A DNA stretch of 16,125 bases from Oligoflexaceae bacterium (GTDB taxonomy: Bacteria > Bdellovibrionota_B > Oligoflexia > Oligoflexales > Oligoflexaceae): contig CANJJY010000047.1 in NCBI GenBank assembly GCA_947474445.1, positions 1 through 16,125 on the forward strand, written 5' to 3'. The position numbers and the translations under genes were made by a program. Below, piece by piece: positions 6,321-12,660 of this stretch (positions are counted from its first letter, which is position 1; the number at the start of each line of letters is the position of its first letter). The notes beneath the pieces are model-generated. The model saw only the letters and a program-made list of their open reading frames with translations, did no database searches and was not told where the DNA came from.

Positions 6321-7421
6321 ATGGAAAAGCTAACCCTCGCTGATTTTAACTACGATTTGCCCGATCAGCTGATCGCTCAGGAACCCCTCAGCGAACGCAG
6401 TGGTTCGCGCCTCTTGGTCCGTAGCGCTGCTGGTGATCTGCAGGATCGGAACTTTGCTGAGCTTCCAAACCTACTTGTACCTGGTACTCATCTTGTTTTT
6501 AATGATACCCGCGTTATACCTGGGCGATTAATGGCGCAAACCATTCATGGTGGCCGCATTGAGCTCATGCTGCTTAAAGTCATCGATCGATCACAAAATC
6601 GTTGGCAAGCTCTTGGCAGACCTTTTAGAAAGCTCAATGTCGGAACTAAGCTTCGCCTTGACGATCAATGCCAGGCAAAAATAGAATCGCAGGATCGGGA
6701 CAGCGTTCAGCCCTGCATCGAAGTTAGCTTCAGCTTACCGTACGAAGCTTTTTTAATTTGGATGGAACAAGCCGGGTATATCCCTCTACCTCCCTACATT
6801 GCACGGCCAGACGCCGAACCCTCTCTGCAAAGTCGAGACCGTGAACGCTACCAAACCATATACGCTCGGGAAAAGGGATCTGTCGCGGCTCCAACAGCTG
6901 GCCTTCATTTTACTCCTAGCGTTTGGCAGGCTTTAGAACAGCGAGGGATTGAGTTGGTACCCTTGACTCTTCATGTCGGCGGCGGGACTTTCTTGCCGGT
7001 AAAAACTGATGATCTTTCGCAGCATGCGATGCATAAGGAAGTGTTTCGAGTAAGCACTGAGAGTTGGCAAAGGCTATTAACCGCAGCGCAGAGTCAGAAA
7101 CCTATCATTGCTGTAGGAACCACATCTCTGCGATGTCTCGAATCGTTAATGCGTCGCATGGCGAACGAGGATCCGAGTCAGCTCTTAGATAGTTGGCTAG
7201 AGACCGATCTTTTTCTCTATCCAAAGCATCGCAATGATCGCATTACTCCTTGGGGAATCAGCGGCATAATCACTAATTTCCATCAGCCGGAAAGCTCCCT
7301 TTTGATGCTGGTATCCGCTTTGATTGGCTATGAAGCAATGCGCGGACTCTATCAGCATGCAATTTCCCAGCAGTACCGATTCCTGAGCTATGGCGACGCT
7401 TCCCTGCTTTACTTAAGGTGA
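6321..7421 (+). CDS. queA: S-adenosylmethionine:tRNA ribosyltransferase-isomerase QueA
   Basis: QueA transfers and isomerises the ribosyl moiety of SAM onto 7-aminomethyl-7-deazaguanine at the wobble base of tRNAs with GUN anticodons, giving epoxyqueuosine, the penultimate queuosine step. Family motifs run along the whole 366 aa: FNYDLPDQLIAQEPL near the N-terminus, FNDTRVIPGRL, YIPLPPYI, KGSVAAPTAGLHFT, LHVGGGTFLPV, and TNFHQPESSLLMLVSALIG with FLSYGDASLL near the C-terminus. Length is normal (E. coli QueA 356 aa). The ATG at 6321 has AAGGTG 4 nt upstream, inside a small hairpin. Its 3' end overlaps the convergent HTH gene by 13 bp. No other queuosine gene (tgt, queG, queCDEF) is in the window. 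Confidence 0.97.
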   Translation: MEKLTLADFNYDLPDQLIAQEPLSERSGSRLLVRSAAGDLQDRNFAELPNLLVPGTHLVFNDTRVIPGRLMAQTIHGGRIELMLLKVIDRSQNRWQALGRPFRKLNVGTKLRLDDQCQAKIESQDRDSVQPCIEVSFSLPYEAFLIWMEQAGYIPLPPYIARPDAEPSLQSRDRERYQTIYAREKGSVAAPTAGLHFTPSVWQALEQRGIELVPLTLHVGGGTFLPVKTDDLSQHAMHKEVFRVSTESWQRLLTAAQSQKPIIAVGTTSLRCLESLMRRMANEDPSQLLDSWLETDLFLYPKHRNDRITPWGISGIITNFHQPESSLLMLVSALIGYEAMRGLYQHAISQQYRFLSYGDASLLYLR

Positions 7422-8038
7422 GCGGACACGAGCGCTTTAGGATTTTGTTCCATCAATTTGACAAGCATTTGAAGATCTTCTACCTGCTGCTTGAGCTGGG
7501 CAATCAAACCATCTTTGATTTTCAACTGGTTCTCTACGTTTTGTAGGCGAAGTTGATATCCCTCTTGAAGGTGACGTTCGATCGAATTGATACGCGTCAG
7601 GCTCTGATCACAGTACTGCAAGAGTCCTTGGGTATCTACCAAACTGTTTTCTGCTTTACCTAGGCTTTGGATCATTTGCAAAGGCAAAGTCTTAAAACTA
7701 GCCCCCGTGCGCGAAGCAGGAACTTCGCCTCGATCTTCGAAAGAGCGATTAATGGGAAGTGAGAGATGCTTAGTTGAGGACTGAGCGTGCAGGCTATTAG
7801 GCACTGCGGACACATAGGGAGGAACCGGGAGTATCTCCTCAGCAGATTCGCTGTGAATCATCTCATCGGCGGGAATATCCGCCTCCCTCTCGCCTTCACC
7901 TGCGCTCAAGGGAATGTAATATTTACCCTCTCGTAGCACTGCGCGCAGTCTTCCCGTTTTAATGCGGCGTCTAACCGTCATATCTGAGACTGCAAAGGTT
8001 CGTGCGTACTCCACAATGGAAAGCCATTGCTCAGCCAT
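7409..8038 (-). CDS. MerR/excisionase-type HTH protein with C-terminal coiled coil
   Basis: This is a 209-aa protein whose function I do not recognise. Residues 4-45 form a winged-helix motif of the MerR/excisionase type: EQWLSIVEYARTFAVSD, then TVRRRIKTGRL, then a wing ending KYYIPL, the pattern of a protein that reads a short DNA site. Residues about 46-125 are low in hydrophobic residues and probably disordered. Residues about 128-200 form a long heptad-rich helix (LTRINSIERHLQEGYQLRL...QLKQQVEDLQMLVKLMEQ), likely a coiled coil for dimerisation. No ligand-binding or catalytic domain is seen. The ATG at 8038 was chosen because GAGGG lies 4 nt before it and the HTH starts right after; the frame stays open upstream to 8125 without conserved sequence. 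It converges on queA. A role as transcription regulator or DNA-organising protein is inference. Confidence 0.78.
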   Translation of the reverse strand: MAEQWLSIVEYARTFAVSDMTVRRRIKTGRLRAVLREGKYYIPLSAGEGEREADIPADEMIHSESAEEILPVPPYVSAVPNSLHAQSSTKHLSLPINRSFEDRGEVPASRTGASFKTLPLQMIQSLGKAENSLVDTQGLLQYCDQSLTRINSIERHLQEGYQLRLQNVENQLKIKDGLIAQLKQQVEDLQMLVKLMEQNPKALVSAHLK

Positions 8039-8215
8039 GGGGCCCTCACTTGCACCAATCGTTAAAGCTCGCCCTACTTCGTTGAGTCTCGTGCTACTTG
8101 ACTTAACGAGGAAGCATGAGAACATGTTTCAAAAAGAGAAAAATCTAACCACGCTGGCAGAAAATACCCTCAATTACCTTAAGTAAATTTGGGTCTTCCC
8201 TTGTCGGGTCCAGAC

Positions 8216-8231
8216 ATCTCAATTTTGAGAT
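8216..8231. promoter_or_regulatory. Perfect palindrome, candidate operator
   Basis: ATCTCAA-TT-TTGAGAT is a perfect 7-bp inverted repeat with a 2-base centre. It lies 178 bp upstream of the HTH gene's start and 110 bp past the clpC-like stop. The dyad size fits a dimeric DNA-binding protein; the neighbouring HTH protein is the obvious candidate, but this is inference. No T-tract follows on either strand, so it is a poor terminator. Confidence 0.35.
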
Positions 8232-8245
8232 AAACTCTTGATTTT

Positions 8246-8274
8246 AGTCTATGGCTATCTCATCTAGAAACCAA
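8246..8274 (-). promoter_or_regulatory. Weak candidate promoter for the HTH gene
   Basis: On the minus strand TTGGTT (8274-8269) and TAGACT (8251-8246) are separated by 17 bp. Each matches the sigma-70 consensus only in part. If used, transcription would begin near 8239 and the palindrome 8216-8231 would lie just downstream of the start site. Confidence 0.2.
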
Positions 8275-8340
8275 GACAGCCAATTCATTGACAGCAAAAT
8301 GGACATTCTTTGCTTAGTGTTCAGAGTCACGGGTACCCTG

Positions 8341-10815
8341 CTAATTGACCCGTTCAACCGCTCTCATCTCGATAAGCTGAACATCCAAGTCCTCTCCTTT
8401 CCTTGTGACCACGGCTCGCCTCGGGTTTTCGCTTCTCGCGCGAATGAGGAGTGAAGCGATTGGATTTTCGACTTTTTCTTCGAGCTTTCGTTTCAAGGGC
8501 CTGGCACCATAGTGATTGGTGTCAATGATTTCAACTAGAAGTCGGCGAGCCTCGGCCGTAAAGTCGAGATTCACGTGGAGTTTAGAAAGCCGATCGGCAA
8601 GGTCATTGATCATGACATCAGCAATTTTTGCAAATTGCTGGGCATCAAGCCGATTGAAAATAATAATCTCATCGAGTCGATTGATAAATTCAGGTCGCAG
8701 ATAGTTTTTAACAATTTTAAAAACTTCTTTGGTCTCCTCGTCTTTTGACCATTCATTGACTTGGGCACCAATTCCAATCGGCGATTTTCGATCCGACATG
8801 ATTTCAGAACCCAAGTTTGAAGTTCCGATGATAATGCAATTCGCGAAGCTGACTTTCTGCCCCTCTGAATCTGTCAACCAACCTTCATCCAGTATCTGAA
8901 GCAAGATATTGAATACATCTGAATGAGCTTTTTCGAACTCATCGAAAAGCACGACTGAATAGGGCTGACGCTTCACTTTCTCGGTCAGTTGTCCTCCTTC
9001 TCCATAGCCAACATAGCCAGGAGGAGACCCAATAAGCTTGCTCACATCATGTTTGTGCATATATTCAGACATATCGATTCTTATGATACGTCCTTCGTCG
9101 TCCATCATCTCGGCCGCAATAGCTTTTGCTAATTCTGTTTTCCCTACACCGGTCGGTCCGAGAAAGAGAAACGATGCGATCGGGACGTTCGGTCGCCTCA
9201 AGCCGCTTCGATTGCGACGAATCGCATTGGCTACGGAACGTACGGCATGAGACTGTCCAATCACGCGCCGCCCAAGATGATCTTCAAGCTGCAAGAGTCG
9301 TTCAGCTTCTGATTCAACCATACGAAGAAGTGGGATGCCTGTTCGTTTCGCAATGACTGAGGCTACAGCTTCGCGATCAACGATATGATCATGTTGCCCT
9401 TTTTCCTTTAAGCGCTGCTTTTTGGCTGCTTCGATTTCTTTTTCGAGTTGCGCTAATTCCATTTGATAACGGGCCATTAGCTCAAAATCTTGCTCATTGA
9501 ATGCTTTGGATTTTTTTTCCTGAAGGTCCTGCCTTTGCTTCTCTAGCTTTCTTATTTCAGGCGGCATGTAAATGACTTTAAGCCGGGTAATCGCGCCTGC
9601 TTCATCGATCAGATCAATGGCCTTGTCAGGTAGACTGCGATCTTGCAAATACCTCTGACTCAGTTCAGCAGCAGCAACGAGAGCATCATCTCCGTATTGC
9701 ACTTGATGATGCTTTTCATAGCTTGCTCGCAGGCCTTTTAAAATCTCAATCGTTTCCTCAACACTAGGTTCTTCGACACGAATGACTTCGAATCTTCGAA
9801 CCAGCGCCTTATCCGACTCGATATACTGCTTATATTCTCGATTGGTCGTGGCCCCGATACATTGCAGCTGACCCCTGGCTAAAGCAGGTTTTAACATATT
9901 CGAGGCATCCAAAGCTCCCGAAGCGCGACCAGCACCAACGACGGTATGAATCTCATCGATGAAAAGTATAATTTCACCCGAGGCCGCAATCACTTCATCA
10001 CGAATGTTCTTTAATCTTTCCTCGAATTCGCCCTGCATCTTCGCTCCGGCGAGCAGGGTCGCAATTTCTAGCGACAGGATTCGCTTATCCAACAGATATT
10101 CTGGAACGTCTGCCGCTGCGATCCGATTGGCCAATCCTTCTGCAATGACCGTCTTCCCGACCCCCGGTTCGCCGATTAAGAGCGGATTATTTTTCTTTCT
10201 CCTAGAGAGAATCTGAATAACACGCTCGATTTCGGGGTCGCGGCCGATGACGGGGTCAAGCTCACCTTTGCGCGCTAGGGCTGTTAAATCATTGGTATAT
10301 TCAGCAAGCGCACTTTGTCGAGATTCTTCTTCACGATCGGTTATTTTATGGGCACCGCGGATCTGATCGAGTGCTTTTAAGCAAGCCTCATAGCTCAAAC
10401 CCACTTCTTCAAGAATTCGTGAGTTTCCGGGCACGCTGCGATCAAAACTGCCAAGGAAAAGCGCTCCAGTGGAGATAAAAGCGTCTCCAATTCGCCGCCT
10501 CTCGCGATCTCCCGCCTCAAAAAGATTCTCTACATCTTTGGTCATTCTAATCTGACCGATTTGACCTTGATGAAACTGAGGTTGCTCAGTGATCACCGCC
10601 ATGGCGCGATCGACGATCTCAGACCTCAGCTCACCGGCATCTCGATCCATTGACCCAAAAATCTTAAGGACAATGGAATCCTTTTGGTCCATAAGGGCGA
10701 CGAGAATTCCTTCGGGCCCAACGACCGACCGTCGCTGATTGGCGTATTCCATAAGAGCTGCTTGCAGTGCTTCGGTGACTTTAACTGTTGATATCTTAAG
10801 TAATCTCTGCACCAT
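8341..10815 (-). CDS. clpC: ClpC-like AAA+ protein unfoldase
   Basis: This is a two-ring Clp/Hsp100 ATPase of 824 aa that unfolds and threads proteins, usually into ClpP. The Clp N-domain is at 1-150. AAA+ module 1 has Walker A GEPGVGKT (215-222), Walker B ILFIDE (D287/E288) and arginines RR at 340-341. The middle segment (about 415-470) is short and carries a UVR-like stretch around NEQDFELMARYQ (440-451), which fits ClpC and excludes ClpB (much longer M-domain) and ClpA (no UVR). AAA+ module 2 has Walker A GPTGVGKT (553-560), Walker B VVLFDE (D625/E626), RPEFINRLDE (707-716) and GARPLKR (770-776). The loop after TSNLGS contains PIGIG (679-683), an IGI in the place of the usual [LIV]G[FL] ClpP-docking tripeptide. 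Start ATG 10815 has an ideal GGAGGT (10824-10829) 8 nt upstream. No clpP, clpS or mcsAB/ctsR gene is nearby. The subfamily name is likely, not proven. Confidence 0.85.
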   Translation of the reverse strand: MVQRLLKISTVKVTEALQAALMEYANQRRSVVGPEGILVALMDQKDSIVLKIFGSMDRDAGELRSEIVDRAMAVITEQPQFHQGQIGQIRMTKDVENLFEAGDRERRRIGDAFISTGALFLGSFDRSVPGNSRILEEVGLSYEACLKALDQIRGAHKITDREEESRQSALAEYTNDLTALARKGELDPVIGRDPEIERVIQILSRRKKNNPLLIGEPGVGKTVIAEGLANRIAAADVPEYLLDKRILSLEIATLLAGAKMQGEFEERLKNIRDEVIAASGEIILFIDEIHTVVGAGRASGALDASNMLKPALARGQLQCIGATTNREYKQYIESDKALVRRFEVIRVEEPSVEETIEILKGLRASYEKHHQVQYGDDALVAAAELSQRYLQDRSLPDKAIDLIDEAGAITRLKVIYMPPEIRKLEKQRQDLQEKKSKAFNEQDFELMARYQMELAQLEKEIEAAKKQRLKEKGQHDHIVDREAVASVIAKRTGIPLLRMVESEAERLLQLEDHLGRRVIGQSHAVRSVANAIRRNRSGLRRPNVPIASFLFLGPTGVGKTELAKAIAAEMMDDEGRIIRIDMSEYMHKHDVSKLIGSPPGYVGYGEGGQLTEKVKRQPYSVVLFDEFEKAHSDVFNILLQILDEGWLTDSEGQKVSFANCIIIGTSNLGSEIMSDRKSPIGIGAQVNEWSKDEETKEVFKIVKNYLRPEFINRLDEIIIFNRLDAQQFAKIADVMINDLADRLSKLHVNLDFTAEARRLLVEIIDTNHYGARPLKRKLEEKVENPIASLLIRARSENPRRAVVTRKGEDLDVQLIEMRAVERVN

Positions 10816-10823
10816 AGATGCTG

Positions 10824-10829
10824 ACCTCC
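10824..10829 (-). promoter_or_regulatory. Strong Shine-Dalgarno of the clpC-like gene
   Basis: GGAGGT on the minus strand, 8 nt before the ATG at 10815, is a near-ideal ribosome binding site and fixes the start codon. It suggests efficient translation compared with the neighbouring genes. Confidence 0.7.
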
Positions 10830-10900
10830 GCTGCAGCGAGAAGAGCGAGACGCAACATCATCGCCCTTTCGATGGTTCACTCGCACAAAGTAAGACTAAC

Positions 10901-10929
10901 TTGAATGGGACCAAGAGTTCTGTGAAAAT
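10901..10929 (+). promoter_or_regulatory. Weak candidate promoter for the HAD gene
   Basis: TTGAAT (10901-10906), a 17-bp spacer and GAAAAT (10924-10929) make a partial sigma-70 match in the 198-bp divergent region between the clpC-like and HAD genes. Transcription would start near 10936, leaving a leader of about 78 bases. I could not pick out a convincing minus-strand promoter (sigma-70 or heat-shock type) for the clpC-like gene. Confidence 0.25.
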
Positions 10930-11013
10930 TTCTTTTCTTCCGGAGCATAGTTCATGGCGAGCTCAACCGGAGCTTGGGCTCATCCCATAGAAACCGAAAA
11001 GGACTTCTGACGC

Positions 11014-11661
11014 ATGCAATTTAAGGCTGCTCTCTTTGATTTTGATGGTGTGATTGTCGACAGCACACCCGTTCATCTGTGCGGATGGCAGGATGCTTAT
11101 ACCGCAATGTTCAAGCAAGCCCTTGATCCTGAATCACTCCAAACTCTAGTAGGCCGTTCCACTGCGGCAATCGGGTCAATTTTAGCCAAACGCAGCGGAT
11201 TTCCTACAGCTCAGGCGGAATTAATCAGACGCAAAGCAAATTTCGTCTTTGATCATCTCCATACTATTCCTTTGATCGAAGGAGCCGATTTGTTTATCGA
11301 AGCGCTTCAATCAAGGAAGATACCCATGGGTATTGTCAGCAATGCTCCCCGTGCCTTTATTGAGGCAGCTCTAAAGAAGCATGGTCTCTGTTTGCCCTTT
11401 TTCCTTGGACTCGAAGACTATCAAAGACCGAAACCAGATGCTGAACCCTACATGAAGGGTGCAGCCCGACTCTCTTGGAATTTTTCCCACCATGCAAATA
11501 TTTTTGTTTTTGAAGACAGTACCCATGGAATTGAGGCCGCGATGGCCGCTCACATGACCCCCATAGGTATCTGCTCCCAACATCCCGAAGAAATACTTTG
11601 CGCTGCGGGCGCTAAACTTTGCTTTAAGAACCTGAAAGATGCGCTTTCCCTCCTTGATTAA
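11014..11661 (+). CDS. HAD-superfamily hydrolase (phosphatase / beta-phosphoglucomutase-like)
   Basis: This 215-aa cytoplasmic enzyme belongs to the haloacid dehalogenase superfamily, class with an alpha-helical cap (phosphoglycolate phosphatase / beta-PGM type). Motif I is FDFDGVIVDS with nucleophile D9 and acid/base D11; motif II is IVSN with S109; motif III is K140 in RPKPDAEPY; motif IV is VFEDSTHGI with E167 and D168 binding Mg. The cap lies between residues 16 and about 85. All four motifs are intact, so it should be active, probably on a small phosphate ester; motif patterns alone do not name the substrate. AAAAGGA sits 10 nt before the ATG. It stands alone, divergent from the clpC-like gene and convergent with the DUF3050 gene. 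Confidence 0.9.
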   Translation: MQFKAALFDFDGVIVDSTPVHLCGWQDAYTAMFKQALDPESLQTLVGRSTAAIGSILAKRSGFPTAQAELIRRKANFVFDHLHTIPLIEGADLFIEALQSRKIPMGIVSNAPRAFIEAALKKHGLCLPFFLGLEDYQRPKPDAEPYMKGAARLSWNFSHHANIFVFEDSTHGIEAAMAAHMTPIGICSQHPEEILCAAGAKLCFKNLKDALSLLD

Positions 11662-11727
11662 GGTGGGATAGGCATGTGGGAAGCGTGGTCAGAATTGATC
11701 TTTTACGAAGCTATGCGAAACGCTTAA

Positions 11728-12522
11728 TTAAAGTGCGCTGGTGATCAAACGGAGACCTTGTCGGTTAGGAGCCTTACCTGGAGCTGCTCCCAGCTGATCC
11801 GCAAGGTTGTTCCAGAGATCCACGCGCAGTCTCATCACTTCTTCAGCTGCCTTTTCCGCCTCATCATTTAGTTGTGGATTGTCTCCACAAAATATCTCTA
11901 CCAGACGCCCCGATGCAGAAAATCCTGGGCGCTTAAGTCCTTCGATATGCCTCTCAAAATAATCAAGTAGTCGATTCACGCTATGTTTAGCGCCTAGCTG
12001 CCCTAAACGGTTGAGAAAAGTATCCGGGATAAATGGTTCGCCCTCGTAGAAGAGAACAGCGGCTCTTTCATGAAGGGGACGAGCAAACATGCGTCCAAGT
12101 CCTTGAGCATATCGCGCGACTGCTGGTGGAAAGCGAGCCTCTTCCAGCGCTTCTTCCCAGGTTGAGCCTGATTCCTGCATATCGAAAAAGCTAAGGATGG
12201 GTCCGACATCAGCCCCCAGGGCTTGCATAGCTTCAAGATAGATCTCAAGGTGACTCAATAAAGAGCCATCGTTTTGTTCCTCCACTTCCTCTTCTAAAAT
12301 AGTCTCTGAGATCAGGCGAATAGCCTCTTTTTGCGACTGAGAATTAAGAGGTTGAATCATGCTGACGAGTTCTTGGTAGATGTCACGCAGCAAATAGTTG
12401 TAAGCCCAGACACATACGACATGATATTCGACGAATAGCCGCAGAGAGTAGTCGTCAAAAATTCGGTCATAGAGCTTGTGCGATTCCAACATTTGGAAAT
12501 ACCGCTCTGTCATAAAAGACAT
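11728..12522 (-). CDS. DUF3050 family protein (heme-oxygenase-like fold)
   Basis: The 264-aa product fits DUF3050, an all-helical family with the heme-oxygenase-like fold. The match covers the whole length: LFVEYHVVCVWAYN (E32, H34) for the family's FMExHVFAVWDF, TILEEEVEE (74-82) followed by SHLEIYLEAMQALGAD (90-105), GEPFIPDTF (161-169) for the GREDLIP-type motif, YFERHIEG (188-195), and a C-terminal RLRVDLWNNL (231-240). Repeated Glu/His positions on these helices are what a di-metal site in heme-oxygenase-like oxidases would use, but no activity is established from sequence. No signal peptide is present. The ATG at 12522 is supported by AGGAG 7 nt upstream; another ATG lies at 12513 and an upstream in-frame start at 12543 has no comparable site. 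The gene lies 138 bp downstream of the glycosyltransferase gene, with its own -10-like box. Confidence 0.75.
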   Translation of the reverse strand: MSFMTERYFQMLESHKLYDRIFDDYSLRLFVEYHVVCVWAYNYLLRDIYQELVSMIQPLNSQSQKEAIRLISETILEEEVEEQNDGSLLSHLEIYLEAMQALGADVGPILSFFDMQESGSTWEEALEEARFPPAVARYAQGLGRMFARPLHERAAVLFYEGEPFIPDTFLNRLGQLGAKHSVNRLLDYFERHIEGLKRPGFSASGRLVEIFCGDNPQLNDEAEKAAEEVMRLRVDLWNNLADQLGAAPGKAPNRQGLRLITSAL

Positions 12523-12593
12523 CGATACGCTCCTCTCCCCCACAGGGAATAGATCGACCCAGTTTCTTCGATACGCGATGGATGAATATTTAA

Positions 12594-12599
12594 ATTATA
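12594..12599 (-). promoter_or_regulatory. -10 box candidate upstream of the DUF3050 gene
   Basis: On the minus strand the sequence is a perfect TATAAT, about 72 bp upstream of the chosen start. The -35 region 17 bp away (TAGTCG) matches poorly and falls in the loop of the hairpin at 12609-12633, so an activator or a different sigma factor may be needed if it is used. Confidence 0.35.
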
Positions 12600-12608
12600 C
12601 GTTATCGC

Positions 12609-12633
12609 CCCGCACCCGACTAGGCTGTGCGGG
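12609..12633 (-). terminator. GC-rich hairpin after the glycosyltransferase gene
   Basis: CCCGCAC and GTGCGGG form a perfect 7-bp, very GC-rich stem with an 11-base loop, 28 bp beyond the stop of the minus-strand glycosyltransferase gene. It is placed like a transcription terminator, but no T-run follows in either direction, so it could instead be an mRNA 3' stabilising stem or an operator for the downstream DUF3050 promoter. Confidence 0.35.
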
Positions 12634-12660
12634 ACACTTGAAGTAGTTTAAAGTAGAGCT

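Larger units (their letters stand above)
8039..8340. other. Intergenic region between HTH gene and clpC-like gene
   Basis: This 302-base stretch must hold the HTH gene's promoter and the 3' end of the clpC-like transcript. It contains the 16-base palindrome at 8216-8231 and a weak minus-strand promoter candidate at 8246-8274. I see no protein-coding gene with a ribosome binding site and no RNA gene. A strong GC stem with T-tract terminator for the clpC-like gene is not apparent. Confidence 0.5.

Noticed and set aside
8251..8454. Plus-strand ORF of 67 codons between the HTH and clpC-like genes
   Set aside because: No Shine-Dalgarno precedes the ATG, more than half lies antisense to the clpC-like gene, and the product has no recognisable motif.
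10940..10973. Direct repeat CCGGAGC with a 27-base period upstream of the HAD gene
   Set aside because: Two 7-base copies without helical phasing or further copies are easily explained by chance.
10739..10990. Plus-strand ORF of 83 codons in the clpC-like / HAD divergent region
   Set aside because: Its first third is antisense to the conserved Clp N-domain and it lacks a ribosome binding site.
11681..11725. Inverted repeat AAGCGT / ACGCTT between the HAD and DUF3050 genes, considered as a bidirectional terminator
   Set aside because: The 33-base loop is too long and no T-tract is adjacent.
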